DNA of 64,000 bases from an uncultured Pelagibacteraceae bacterium (GCA_902622545.1 CACNQD010000003.1:62001-126000), one strand, 5' to 3'. Counted from the first letter of the stretch, positions 1 through 9,309 are shown. The notes: generated by a model from the sequence alone, not told the origin. Program-made: numbers and translations.

Positions 1-899
1 GTTTAATGTTTGGAGTAGATAAAAAACTTAAAAATAATAAATTTGTAGGTGCTGCAATTAGATATGGCCAAGGAAATACTTATAACAAAACATCTGATGG
101 TTTTAAATTAGACTCAGAAACATTAACTTTAAATTTATACAGCACAAACCAATTAGACAGTAAATTAAATTTGAACACACTTTTAGGACTAAGTTTTTTA
201 AAAATTGATCAACTAAACTCATCTGACCAAGTAACTGGCAATCGAAATGGTAAGCAAATATTTACGGCTATAAACATGAACAGTGATGGTGGTTATGGAG
301 AATTTAACATTAGACCTACTGGCGGATTTATGTTTGGGATTACTAATCTTTCTAGTTATACAGACTTTAATACATCATCAGTTCAAGATATTTACGAGTC
401 TTTAGTTTTTAATACAGGAAACATCACTGCAGGTTTAAAATTTGATAAACTAGTTCAAAATAACGACTTTAATATATTTAGAAATGGAAGTATTGAATAT
501 ATACAAGATTTATCTTCTAACATTAGCTATAAAGTAAAAAGTCATAGTGATCTTACATCTCAACTTAGATCTGTTAAGAGACACTCATTACATAATCTTA
601 AAGTCAATTTTGGAGTGGAAAGTGTATCTGAGAGTGGTCACACGTTTGGATTAAATTTTGAAAGACTTCAAGGACTTGATGAAAGCAGCCATCTTCAAAG
701 TCTTTTCTTTAAGTTTGGATATTTAAGAGAGAATAACACCGATATTGCTTTTAACTTTGACCCATTATCAAGTAACACTGCTAATTTAAGTTATCTTAAA
801 AATTACAACTACTTTGACTTAAAATTTGATACCAATTATTCTTTCATGAATGAAAATCCTGAATATGGCTTAAATCTCCAATTATCTAATAGCTTTTAA
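1..899 (+). CDS. Autotransporter-like outer-membrane beta-barrel protein, 3' part only
   Basis: The reading frame is open from the first base (a Leu codon precedes the first Met), so this is the C-terminal part of a longer gene cut by the window edge. The roughly 298 visible residues are rich in alternating polar and aromatic positions, as in beta-barrel strands, and end in Phe, the usual last residue of outer-membrane barrels. The last ~50 residues (DLKFDTNYSF ... LQLSNSF) are nearly the same as the end of the next gene, so the two are tandem paralogues. The passenger domain is outside the window. A role as a surface-exposed or secreted protein is inferred from architecture only. Confidence 0.7.
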   Translation, partial: LMFGVDKKLKNNKFVGAAIRYGQGNTYNKTSDGFKLDSETLTLNLYSTNQLDSKLNLNTLLGLSFLKIDQLNSSDQVTGNRNGKQIFTAINMNSDGGYGEFNIRPTGGFMFGITNLSSYTDFNTSSVQDIYESLVFNTGNITAGLKFDKLVQNNDFNIFRNGSIEYIQDLSSNISYKVKSHSDLTSQLRSVKRHSLHNLKVNFGVESVSESGHTFGLNFERLQGLDESSHLQSLFFKFGYLRENNTDIAFNFDPLSSNTANLSYLKNYNYFDLKFDTNYSFMNENPEYGLNLQLSNSF

Positions 900-972
900 T
901 ATCTAGATATAATCTCTTTTTTTGTTAAAAATTCTATAAATTAATTAATAAAATAAAATCAATTAATAAAGT

Positions 973-3381
973 TTGAAGCTGTTTATGTTTTTTACGCGTT
1001 TAAAAATAGTTACTTTGTGCACTAATATTTATTTTCTTTTATTTGGAATTTATTTTTTATCCATAACGCAAGCCAACGCTTTAACAGTTAAACATGTATA
1101 TGATGAAATTCCTCAAGGTAAAGCTGGTTGTTATAGTTATCATTATCCAAATAATCCGTATACTCAGCTTACAAGAGATCGAACCCAAGATCCACATGAT
1201 ATATTATTTAGCGATGATGGAAAAACACTTTTTATTGTTAATAAAAATCAGTATGGCACTAATAATAGTCTGGGCGATTACGATCAGAATATATCTATGA
1301 ATAAAGTTGGTACTCCATTTGAATTAAAAACTGTGCTAACAGGTATGGGAAGTGATTCACCATATGCTATACCTTCGACTTCAAAAAGCTGTGAAGATGT
1401 TGATGCTTTCGATCATAGGCATTCAACCTTTGTAGCACAAGGAGCAGACATCTTTGGAGGTATACTTAACAGTATTCATATATCACAAGCTGGTAAAATT
1501 TTTTTTATAATGACTAGTCGGGGTGAAATACTCAGATATGATTTAACTAAACCTAATGATTTTAGAACAGCTAAATATGTTCAAGAAATTGATATAGCGA
1601 CTGATACAAAGACACTTGGTTTTTTTATTAGTAAAGACGGTTCAAGAATGTTTGGTTTGGATAGTGGTTCGGATGATGATACGCCTGTGTTAAAAACTTA
1701 TTCACTATCACCAGCGTTTGATTTAGAATCTGCTACTGAAATACATAGCGTAGATCTAAGCGGTCCACTAGGCAATAGTGAAGCTGGAATTCAATCAGCT
1801 AGAGATGTTGAATTTAGTAGAGATGGTGGTGAAATGTTTATCTCAGTTATGAATGGTAATGATTTCAATAATAATAAAATACATCAATTTAGTTTAGGTA
1901 AAAATTATGATGTTTCAACAGCAACTCATTTAGGACACCATCAAATCGTTTATCCTGGAATAACATCTGGGATACCACGTGGTTTTTCTTTTTCACCCGA
2001 TGGTATGAAAATATATATGGTACAATTAGCAACGTCTGAACGTCCTGGTAAAGATGGAGTTGTAGATCATGTTTTTCAATACGACCTTGAATGTCCTTAT
2101 GGATTAGTTAAATGTTCTTCAGACACATCTTCATCAATTGAAGCCCAAGTTGAGCTTGCTAAACAAAATATTAGTTTAAACGTTAATACTATTTTTAAAA
2201 GATTTGAATGGATAAGAAGAAATCGTGACAATGAAAATTTATCTGCTCATAACTTCAAAATAAACTACGAAGATCCTTTATTGAAAACTTTAGCTAATAA
2301 ATTTGAACCATCTGTTAGAAATAACGTTGCATCTTTTATTAGCAAACATAAAACAGAAAATAAAAAATCAAAGTGGTCTAGTTGGAGTTTAGCAGATATA
2401 TCTTTAAGTATTTTCGAAAAAGGAAATTCAATAAAAGCAAAAGATCTAAATACTAGAGGTTTAACTTTAGGAGCAGATAGGAAATTTGGAGATAATAAAT
2501 TTTTTGGACTAGCACTAAGATATGGTGATAGTAGTTCTGATATCAAATCCTCCGTACAAGATGTAACTATGGAGTCTTTAACTTTAAATTTATATGGAAT
2601 TTTGCCCACTAAAAATAACCAATACCTAAATGCTGTTTTAGGCTTGAGTCACTTAAAATATGATCATAGATATGTGGGTAATCTATCGGGTGAGAGAAAA
2701 GGAAAGCAAGCGTTTGCAACAATAAATTATAGAACTGAAGATAAGTATGGAATTTTTAATGTAACACCAACAGGCAAATTTACATATGGCGTAACAAGAC
2801 TTTCAGAATTTACAGATTTCTTATCTAAAGCCTCAGGGTTACCAGCGAGAGATGTGATATATAAAGAGGATACTTTTACTAGCGGAGAGCTGGCAGCTGG
2901 TTTTTTATTTGAAACTGACATAATTGAAACTGATCAAGGAACACTTCAGCCGATGGGTGGGATAGAGATGTTATTTGATCTAACATCAGATGTTGATTAT
3001 AAATATGTTTATCAAGGTGATACTCCTGTCAATAAAGATACAATTCAATCACCATTTTCAAGAGAAAATTTAAAGACATCAATTGGTTTTGAAGCTATTC
3101 ACTTAAATGGTTTTACAGTATCAACAGAGTACCAAAGAATAATAGGTAATAACGGTGGCGAGTCTCCTATGTTTAGCACTGATACTTTTATAATGAAATT
3201 TAGTCGTTCAAAAGAAGATACTCAGTTTGCCTTTAATTTTGATCCATTAATAAATAATACAGGCAACTTAAGCTATCTTAAACATTACAACTATTTTGAT
3301 TTAAAACTGGATACCAATTATTCTTTCGAGAATGAAAATCCTGACTATGGCCTAAATATTCAGTTATCTAATACCTTTTAA
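973..3381 (+). CDS. Autotransporter-like protein with beta-propeller-like passenger
   Basis: 802 residues from a TTG start at 973; an in-frame ATG at 985 is an equally good start. A signal peptide is visible, with likely cleavage after TQANA. Residues ~60-375 contain repeated strands of the type FSDDGKTLFIV, ISKDGSRMFGL, FSRDGGEMFIS and FSPDGMKIYMV, which look like blades of a beta-propeller (YVTN/WD40-like). A linker follows, then a C-terminal barrel of about 300 residues ending in Phe and paralogous to the barrels of the genes on both sides. The likely fate is export by Sec and display at the outer membrane by a type V-like route. The ligand is unknown. Confidence 0.7.
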   Translation: MKLFMFFTRLKIVTLCTNIYFLLFGIYFLSITQANALTVKHVYDEIPQGKAGCYSYHYPNNPYTQLTRDRTQDPHDILFSDDGKTLFIVNKNQYGTNNSLGDYDQNISMNKVGTPFELKTVLTGMGSDSPYAIPSTSKSCEDVDAFDHRHSTFVAQGADIFGGILNSIHISQAGKIFFIMTSRGEILRYDLTKPNDFRTAKYVQEIDIATDTKTLGFFISKDGSRMFGLDSGSDDDTPVLKTYSLSPAFDLESATEIHSVDLSGPLGNSEAGIQSARDVEFSRDGGEMFISVMNGNDFNNNKIHQFSLGKNYDVSTATHLGHHQIVYPGITSGIPRGFSFSPDGMKIYMVQLATSERPGKDGVVDHVFQYDLECPYGLVKCSSDTSSSIEAQVELAKQNISLNVNTIFKRFEWIRRNRDNENLSAHNFKINYEDPLLKTLANKFEPSVRNNVASFISKHKTENKKSKWSSWSLADISLSIFEKGNSIKAKDLNTRGLTLGADRKFGDNKFFGLALRYGDSSSDIKSSVQDVTMESLTLNLYGILPTKNNQYLNAVLGLSHLKYDHRYVGNLSGERKGKQAFATINYRTEDKYGIFNVTPTGKFTYGVTRLSEFTDFLSKASGLPARDVIYKEDTFTSGELAAGFLFETDIIETDQGTLQPMGGIEMLFDLTSDVDYKYVYQGDTPVNKDTIQSPFSRENLKTSIGFEAIHLNGFTVSTEYQRIIGNNGGESPMFSTDTFIMKFSRSKEDTQFAFNFDPLINNTGNLSYLKHYNYFDLKLDTNYSFENENPDYGLNIQLSNTF

Positions 3382-3431
3382 AAAGATAGTAATAACTGGC
3401 TTTATCTCAAATACTCATAACAAATATACAT

Positions 3432-3465
3432 TTTTCTAATACCTTCGGTTTTCTAATACCTTCGG
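3432..3465 (+). repeat. 17-bp perfect tandem duplication
   Basis: The unit TTTTCTAATACCTTCGG occurs twice head to tail (3432-3448 and 3449-3465) in the spacer between two autotransporter-like genes. Part of it (TCTAATACCTT) also matches the last codons of the upstream gene at about 3367-3377, so it may come from local duplication of the gene end. Confidence 0.8.
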
Positions 3466-3517
3466 TAGCAGTTTATAATTTTACATATGTGTCTTTTTAA
3501 ATTAAAAATAGCCTAAA

Positions 3518-6421
3518 ATGGACATTAAGAACTCAATTAGCAATTTTATCAAAATTATTTTTTTTTTAGTAATTTTTGGATGGTGGAGCAACCAAGCCCA
3601 AGCTTATACGGTTTTAGGAACTGGTACTAGTGCTTTACTTGGTGGAGACCTCACAGATCCTGAAAATAATGGTATTGATGGATCAAATACAAATTGGAAT
3701 TGGTCGTCAATAGATGCAAGTTCTGAAAAATATTGGGGAAGTGAAGGTTCTTACAACGTATTTGATAACATTGTTGGTTCTGGTAATGCTAAATGGTGTT
3801 GTAACGGACCAACACAATGGATATCGGTAGGATTTTCACAATCGTATGTCTTAACTCATTTTACAATTACCTCAGGTAATGATGTTCCAGACAGAGATCC
3901 AGATATTTTTAAAATACAAGGTTCAAACAATGGTAGTGATTGGACTGATATTTATTCATATAGTAATAACGGAACCTCTCCATGGGGTTCAGATAGATAT
4001 GAAGTAATCAAATGGACTGGCGGTGGTGATGACTTTGATACTCCTGCTCCTTACTCTTATTTTAGATATTACGCTACCTCGGTTGTAAATGGTAGTATGC
4101 ACCAAATCAATGAAATTGAATTTTTTGGAACAGCAGATGCTATTCCGACTTTAAGCTCATCAACTCCAGCTGATGATGCAACAGACGTAACAGTATCAGA
4201 TAATATAGTTTTAAATTTTAGTGAAAATGTTGATGCAGAGAGTGGAAATATTACTATAAAAAAAACTACCGATAATAGTACGGTTGAAACAATTGATGTT
4301 ACAGGAGGTCAAGTTACTGGATCTGGCTCAACTCAAATAACAGTCAACCCCTCATCTGACTTAACAGGATCGACAGAATATTATGTATTAATTGATGCAA
4401 CAGCTTTTGATGATGCAACAGGTAATTCTTATGCAGGTATAAGCTCTACCACGGCCTTAAGTTTTACAACTGAGGATAATATCGCGCCAACTCTTTCTTC
4501 TTCTGTACCAGCTGACAATGCTACTGGAGTTGCAGTCAATGCTAATATCGTTCTTACGTTCAGTGAGAGTGTTAGTGCAACATCTGGAAATGTAACTATT
4601 AAAAAAACATCTGATGACAGCACAGTTGAACAAATAGGTGTTACAAGTGGTCAGGTTACAGGTAATGGAGCTCAAGGTCCAATGGGTCAAGCAGGCGGAG
4701 ATCAAATTACAATAAATCCCTCAAGTGATTTTGATAGTTCCACTGAATATTATTTATTAATTGATGCGACTGCGTTCGAAGACGGTTCAAATAATGCTTA
4801 TGCTGGAATAAGTTCCACAACAGCATTAAGTTTTACTTCAGTTGATAATGCTAATCCTACACTTTCATCTTCTACACCTGCAGATGATGCAACGGACGTG
4901 GAACTAGATGCTAACATTATTTTAAATTTTAATGAAAGTGTTGATGCAGAGACTGGAAATATTACAATTAAAAAGACATCCGATGATAGTACAGTTGAGC
5001 AAATTGATGTTACAAGTGGTCAGGTGACAGGGTCAGGCTCAAGTCAAATAACAGTTAATCCTTCATCTGATTTTGATCCAGGTATAGAATATTATGTTTT
5101 AATAGATGCAACAGCTTTTGATGATGCGTCGAGTAATTCTTATGCAGGAATTAGCTCAACAACTGCTTTAAGTTTTACAACAAATTCAAAAACTGATCCA
5201 ACAACGGATAAAAATGTAACTGGTTCAATCAAATCACTCACAGAACAAGTTAAAACTTCATTTAGGACATCAGTTGGAATAGTTACTAGTAGACTTAGTT
5301 ATTTAAGACATAATAGAACTAGTAATAATTTTACAAGCAATAATATAAAATTAGATTTTAATAACGCTATATTAGCTTCTTTGATGGAAACTATACCAAT
5401 ATCAACTTATACACAGCCTAATTTTATACCTGATGATTGGTCTTTGTGGAGTGAAGGTTCTATAAGTGTCTCTAGAATTGGTGATGGCGGTAGTTCAGAA
5501 AACTCTCCAAGAGAAATTGACAGTCAAAATATAGCCTTTGGTTTTGATAAAAAAATAAATGAGAGTGATCTTTTAGGTTTTGCGTTTCAATATGGATTAA
5601 GTGACACTGATGTCGGAAGTGTCGGGACAGGTATTGATACTGAAAGTTTAAGCTTAACTATATATAGAACAAAACCTTTTAGTAATAAAAACTTTATACA
5701 AGGTTTAATTGGATTTGGAATAATCGAGTCTGATAGTGTGAGAAAGAGTTCTGGAAATACATTAACAGGCTCAAGAAACGGTAATCAATTATTTGGATCA
5801 ATTAATTATGGCAAAACTTATGTTCAAGGTGAATTTAATGCAACACCAATTGTAAGGCTTGATTTAGGTTATACTGAACTAGACTCTTATACTGAAACAG
5901 GTACAGATGCATTATCTTATTCTAAACAAACTTTTGAAAGTGCACTTGGATCAATTGGAATGGAGATTAATGATGTAATTAAGTTTTCTGATAGTTCATT
6001 AAAACCATTTGGAGTAATTGAATATAGTTTAGATTTTAGTAATTCTTCTGATGTAAAAATGAATTATGTTTCTGATACAGCAACGACATATACATTCGTA
6101 CAAGGAGTTAGTTCTACACATTTAGCATCATCAGAAATAGGGTTTTATTATGAGGCCAGGGATAATATTAAACTAACATCAAGCTATAAACGAATACAAG
6201 GAAATGAGAGCGAAAGAACAGACTCTTTAAGATTTGGTTTTAATTATAGATCAATGAGAAAAACAGATTATTCACTTAATATTGGCGGAAATAATGATTT
6301 AGCCGCTATTATTGATGTAACAAGAAATGTAAATGGATTGCATCTAAATTTCAATGCAAAACAAGCATTTAATGAATCTTCTGATAAAAATGCTCATTTT
6401 TCTATATCTAAAAAGTTTTAA
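3518..6421 (+). CDS. Autotransporter-like protein with discoidin-like domain and three Ig-like repeats
   Basis: 967 residues. A signal peptide with likely cleavage after NQAQA (residue 29) is followed by a domain (~30-205) resembling F5/8 type C (discoidin) carbohydrate-binding folds: YNVFDN, WISVGFSQ, IQGSNNGSDW and INEIEFFG near its end. Three ~112-residue repeats follow (209-322, 323-445, 446-557), each starting PTLSSS(T/V)PADxAT and ending ALSFT, like the bacterial Ig-like Big_5 / SwmB type. A linker and a barrel (~640-967) ending in Phe complete the protein. It shares the barrel style of the two upstream genes but has a different passenger. It is probably a surface adhesin; the ligand cannot be told from sequence. 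Confidence 0.72.
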   Translation: MDIKNSISNFIKIIFFLVIFGWWSNQAQAYTVLGTGTSALLGGDLTDPENNGIDGSNTNWNWSSIDASSEKYWGSEGSYNVFDNIVGSGNAKWCCNGPTQWISVGFSQSYVLTHFTITSGNDVPDRDPDIFKIQGSNNGSDWTDIYSYSNNGTSPWGSDRYEVIKWTGGGDDFDTPAPYSYFRYYATSVVNGSMHQINEIEFFGTADAIPTLSSSTPADDATDVTVSDNIVLNFSENVDAESGNITIKKTTDNSTVETIDVTGGQVTGSGSTQITVNPSSDLTGSTEYYVLIDATAFDDATGNSYAGISSTTALSFTTEDNIAPTLSSSVPADNATGVAVNANIVLTFSESVSATSGNVTIKKTSDDSTVEQIGVTSGQVTGNGAQGPMGQAGGDQITINPSSDFDSSTEYYLLIDATAFEDGSNNAYAGISSTTALSFTSVDNANPTLSSSTPADDATDVELDANIILNFNESVDAETGNITIKKTSDDSTVEQIDVTSGQVTGSGSSQITVNPSSDFDPGIEYYVLIDATAFDDASSNSYAGISSTTALSFTTNSKTDPTTDKNVTGSIKSLTEQVKTSFRTSVGIVTSRLSYLRHNRTSNNFTSNNIKLDFNNAILASLMETIPISTYTQPNFIPDDWSLWSEGSISVSRIGDGGSSENSPREIDSQNIAFGFDKKINESDLLGFAFQYGLSDTDVGSVGTGIDTESLSLTIYRTKPFSNKNFIQGLIGFGIIESDSVRKSSGNTLTGSRNGNQLFGSINYGKTYVQGEFNATPIVRLDLGYTELDSYTETGTDALSYSKQTFESALGSIGMEINDVIKFSDSSLKPFGVIEYSLDFSNSSDVKMNYVSDTATTYTFVQGVSSTHLASSEIGFYYEARDNIKLTSSYKRIQGNESERTDSLRFGFNYRSMRKTDYSLNIGGNNDLAAIIDVTRNVNGLHLNFNAKQAFNESSDKNAHFSISKKF
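4142..5188 (+). repeat. Three tandem Ig-like domain repeats inside the autotransporter gene
   Basis: The repeats start near 4142, 4484 and 4853 and are similar in both DNA and protein. The third resembles the first at its start (PADDATDV) and the second in its middle (KKTSDDSTVEQI), suggesting past recombination among copies. The second repeat carries a short Gly-rich insertion that the others lack. Confidence 0.8.
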
Positions 6422-6434
6422 AATAAGACACAAA

Positions 6435-6462
6435 TTGATCTCGCTTTATATTGAATTATATT
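6435..6462 (+). promoter_or_regulatory. Candidate sigma-70-type promoter for the small lipoprotein
   Basis: TTGATC (6435-6440) and TATATT (6457-6462) are separated by 16 nt, and the -10 lies about 22 nt before the ATG at 6485. The region is AT-rich, so chance matches are common. Confidence 0.35.
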
Positions 6463-6484
6463 TTAAAATGTTTTAAATAACTAC

Positions 6485-6853
6485 ATGTTCAAAAACATTG
6501 GTAAATTTACAATTTTAATCTTGTTAACTTCATGTGCTACTATAGTTAACGATGCCAATGTGCCTGTGACTCTTTCATTTAGTGATGGAAGTTCGGGAAG
6601 CTGCAAACTTTCAAATAAAAGAATGCAATATCAAGTAGATGTACCAGGTACACATCAAATTAGACGATCTGATGATGCCTTAAAATATGATTGTAAAACT
6701 GATAATGGCAAAACAGCATTTGGAAGTATTCCAAGTGAAATTGAAGATGGTAAACTTGCAGGAAGTGTTATTTTCTTTGATTTAGGAATCACAGACTCTA
6801 TTACTGATAAACACAGAACATATACACCTAATTTTACGATACCTGTAAAATAA
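6485..6853 (+). CDS. Small putative lipoprotein
   Basis: 122 residues with a hydrophobic N-terminal signal and a lipobox LTSC, so residue 17 is the likely acylated cysteine. The start of the mature part (CATIVND) resembles a common class of small envelope lipoproteins. The mature part has two further cysteines (in SGSCKLS and YDCKTD) that could form a disulfide. It has its own candidate promoter and precedes the first pilin-like gene by 53 nt. No function can be assigned; envelope location is inferred from the signal. Confidence 0.65.
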   Translation: MFKNIGKFTILILLTSCATIVNDANVPVTLSFSDGSSGSCKLSNKRMQYQVDVPGTHQIRRSDDALKYDCKTDNGKTAFGSIPSEIEDGKLAGSVIFFDLGITDSITDKHRTYTPNFTIPVK

Positions 6854-6893
6854 TATTTATCAAACTAGACTAGAACCAATATAGGTAAACTTG

Positions 6894-6899
6894 TATACT
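6894..6899 (+). promoter_or_regulatory. Candidate -10 element of the first pilin pair
   Basis: TATACT ends 7 nt before the ATG at 6907, so transcription from it would start at or next to the start codon and give a leaderless mRNA. No convincing -35 is seen. The position is suggestive, not proven. Confidence 0.3.
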
Positions 6900-6906
6900 C
6901 TATTTA

Positions 6907-7410
6907 ATGAGGAATAGAGGTTTCACCCTAATAGAACTCTTAGTTGTTGTAGCAATCATCGGTATTTTAGCTGCAGTAGGAGTGGTTGCTTATAACGGGT
7001 ACACAAGTAGCGCTAAAAAGAAAACGATGGAAAGTAATTCTAAAACAATTCAAAAATATGCAATGGCTGAAATTGCAAAATGTCAGTTGGGTACAAATCT
7101 TACCGAGGGGCCAACTGTAAGTAAACATATAACTTCATGTTCAACTGGAGGTGCTGGAAATTTAAACAGCAATGTTTGGGCACAGTATTTTATTGATGTT
7201 TTTCAAAGCAAGATAAAAAACCCTTATGGCGGATCTTCAAGTAATCCAAGCGGTTTATTAAATAGTGGCCCGACTAGAAATGCAGGAGAAATAGTTTTAG
7301 TTGGATGGAACCAATGTAAAACCGATCCATGTTTTTTGATAAGAGCGGCTTATGACGAGAATGGTTCAAAAAAAGATTTATCTGACCTTCAAGTACCAAC
7401 TGGATTTTAA
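6907..7410 (+). CDS. Type IV pilin-like protein, array member 1
   Basis: 167 residues. A short prepilin leader MRNRG is followed by the class III signal FTLIELLVVVAIIGILAA with the conserved Glu at mature position 5, so a prepilin peptidase should cut after Gly5. The block G5-T33 is shared by all pilin-like genes in the window. The rest is divergent but keeps KC at 58-59, KNPYG in the middle, and CKTDPC near the C-terminus, which could close a disulfide loop. It lies 2 nt before the second pilin gene, so the pair is likely co-transcribed. No assembly machinery is encoded nearby. Confidence 0.88.
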   Translation: MRNRGFTLIELLVVVAIIGILAAVGVVAYNGYTSSAKKKTMESNSKTIQKYAMAEIAKCQLGTNLTEGPTVSKHITSCSTGGAGNLNSNVWAQYFIDVFQSKIKNPYGGSSSNPSGLLNSGPTRNAGEIVLVGWNQCKTDPCFLIRAAYDENGSKKDLSDLQVPTGF

Positions 7411-7412
7411 AC

Positions 7413-7955
7413 ATGAAGCTTTCCGGTTTCACACTCATAGAACTTCTAGTCGTTGTAGCAATCATTGGTATTTTAGCTGCTGTGGGAGTGGTGGCTTATA
7501 ATGGGTATACATCTTCAGCAAAAAAAGCAGTTGTAAAACAAAATTTTAGAACAACTGTTAGTTATATGCAGGGTGAATTTGCTAAATGTGGAATCGATAG
7601 TTCAAGTAGAATTTTTGGTGATCCAGGTGTTCCATGTAATGATATATATATTAGTAAGCAATGGAGCTGTGCAGCAATAACACTTTCACATAAATTTAAA
7701 TTAGCTAATCCTCTTGATACAGCAAAACAAGCACACTTTGGCACAACTTATAATCATCCATTAGGAAATTGTAAAGTTACCAGAACTAACTCTAAAGGTG
7801 TTGGTGCCGGTGATGGACAAGATGATGGGGAAGTTACAATGGTCATTTGTCCAAGAAATCCATATTGTTCCGGTAACACTGGCAAATTTAAAATAATGTG
7901 GTGGTGGGATAACAAACAAATGCAAGATTCCGCAATTATTGATCCAAATTTTTAA
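7413..7955 (+). CDS. Type IV pilin-like protein, array member 2
   Basis: 180 residues with leader MKLSG, the common N-terminal helix block and Glu at mature position 5. In the ungapped alignment to its neighbours it keeps E55 and KC at 58-59. The C-terminal part has extra cysteines and a CPRNPYC motif, a C-x5-C version of the C-x4-C loop of its paralogues, and the NPY-like block is ANPLD. The tail is unusually Trp-rich (IMWWWDN). This pair is separated from the other nine pilin genes by the dehydrogenase-like gene, the mcrBC island, tRNA-Leu and nadK. Confidence 0.88.
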   Translation: MKLSGFTLIELLVVVAIIGILAAVGVVAYNGYTSSAKKAVVKQNFRTTVSYMQGEFAKCGIDSSSRIFGDPGVPCNDIYISKQWSCAAITLSHKFKLANPLDTAKQAHFGTTYNHPLGNCKVTRTNSKGVGAGDGQDDGEVTMVICPRNPYCSGNTGKFKIMWWWDNKQMQDSAIIDPNF

Positions 7956-7965
7956 ATGAAACATA

Positions 7966-7999
7966 TAGATTATTTTGTCGCAGATTATTTAATAATCTA
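7966..7999 (+). other. Inverted repeat after the first pilin pair
   Basis: TAGATTATT (7966-7974) can pair with AATAATCTA (7991-7999), and the inner AGATTATTTAATAATCT (7982-7998) is itself palindromic. There is no T-run after it, so a Rho-independent terminator is not supported. It could be an mRNA 3'-end stabiliser or an operator, or simply AT-rich chance. Confidence 0.3.
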
Positions 8000-8025
8000 A
8001 TATTAAATTTGTAATAAGATATTAA

Positions 8026-9309
8026 ATGAAAAAAAAATACATAGTACTAGTTATATTAGTAATATTATCATCTGTTCTTTTTTACAAATCAGATATATTT
8101 TTATCTAAAGTCAAACAATATTTGCCTCAAACAATAAAAACAACAATCAAAGAATTTTTTGTTGGTAAAGAGACATTGAGTGATTTAAAAAAATTTAGCA
8201 GAATGAATTATAATCAAAAATTACTGCCAAAAGTAGAGTTCACAAATATGAACTTCAAAGAAGTTTTTTTAAACGATTTAGAAGATATATCAAATAAATT
8301 TTTTATGGAGCTATTTGAGGATAAATTAATCATTATTGATAATAAAGGAAAAACATTCTTTATTAAGAAAAAATTTATTACAAACTCTGAAAGTCTTAAC
8401 TGGACTAAAGTTAATACAAATTTAAATCCAGATAATGTTAGAATAACCGATGTTTTAGTTTTAAAGAATGAAATTTATATTTCTTATCAAAAGTTAGATC
8501 TTAAAAACGAATGTAATACAGTAAATATTTCAAAGGCAAGCCTCTTAAATAAAAAACTAAATTTTGAAATTTTTTTCACATCCAGTGAGTGCATAGACTT
8601 TAAAGCAGGTAGAATGGCTTCGTATAACCACAATGGTAAAGAAGGAATTCTGTTAACAACTAATAGCTTTTGTAATGTGAAAGAATTAGCTCAAGACAAT
8701 AATTCATTAATAGGAAAAATATTATTTATAGAATTAGAAACTAGTAATTATATAATTTTTTCTAAGGGCCATAGAAACCCGCAAGGTTTAACAACTGTTA
8801 ACAATTTAATCCTTTCAGCAGAACATGGTCCTACTGGTGGGGATGAAATTAATTTAATTCAGTTTGGTCAAAATTATGGATGGCCTATCTCTTCTTATGG
8901 AGAACCGGATAATAATTGTTCAAGAGAGACTTCAAGAACATACGAATATTTTAAAAGCCATAGTAAATATGGATTTATTGAACCCATTTACGCTTTTGTG
9001 CCATCCATAGGAATAAATCAGATCATAGAAGTTCCAGACAATTTTTCTGAATATTGGAAAAATAATTTTTTAGTAACATCTCTTGCAAATGGAACAATTT
9101 ATAGAATTTTGTTAGACAAAAATTATGAAAAATTATTTTATCATGAAAAAATTTTTATAGGAAAAAGGATGAGAGATATAATATATTCAGACGAATTTAA
9201 TGTTTTTTTAATTGCACTAGAGGGTGAAGGAAAGATTTCATTTCCTAGCAAAGGATCCTATGGAACTGGTAAAAATCCATATCCTAGCATAGGTATTTTA
9301 AGCAATTAA
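8026..9309 (+). CDS. Membrane-anchored PQQ-type sugar dehydrogenase-like protein
   Basis: 427 residues. An N-terminal hydrophobic segment (~4-22) suggests a signal anchor with the rest in the periplasm. The family hallmark is GHRNPQGL followed by AEHGPTGGDEINLI and NYGWP, typical of the glucose/sorbosone dehydrogenase (GSDH) beta-propeller family, whose members oxidise sugars with PQQ as cofactor. The N-terminal half is poorly conserved, so substrate and even catalytic activity are uncertain. It sits between the pilin pair and the tRNA-Leu island, inside the variable region. Many bacterial homologues have no known substrate. Confidence 0.7.
   Translation: MKKKYIVLVILVILSSVLFYKSDIFLSKVKQYLPQTIKTTIKEFFVGKETLSDLKKFSRMNYNQKLLPKVEFTNMNFKEVFLNDLEDISNKFFMELFEDKLIIIDNKGKTFFIKKKFITNSESLNWTKVNTNLNPDNVRITDVLVLKNEIYISYQKLDLKNECNTVNISKASLLNKKLNFEIFFTSSECIDFKAGRMASYNHNGKEGILLTTNSFCNVKELAQDNNSLIGKILFIELETSNYIIFSKGHRNPQGLTTVNNLILSAEHGPTGGDEINLIQFGQNYGWPISSYGEPDNNCSRETSRTYEYFKSHSKYGFIEPIYAFVPSIGINQIIEVPDNFSEYWKNNFLVTSLANGTIYRILLDKNYEKLFYHEKIFIGKRMRDIIYSDEFNVFLIALEGEGKISFPSKGSYGTGKNPYPSIGILSN

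Noticed and set aside
899-925. ATATCTAGATAT palindrome followed by a T-rich run after the first gene, as a terminator
   Set aside because: The palindrome has no loop and is very AT-rich, so a stable hairpin is not expected.
4429-4705. Antisense frames opposite the Ig-like repeats
   Set aside because: They mirror the repetitive sense codons and have no recognisable features; the sense frame is clearly coding.
7956-8000. 14-codon frame starting ATGAAACATA right after the second pilin stop, as a possible pilin remnant
   Set aside because: Only the first ten bases resemble pilin starts; no FTLIE-like sequence follows, so chance is as likely.
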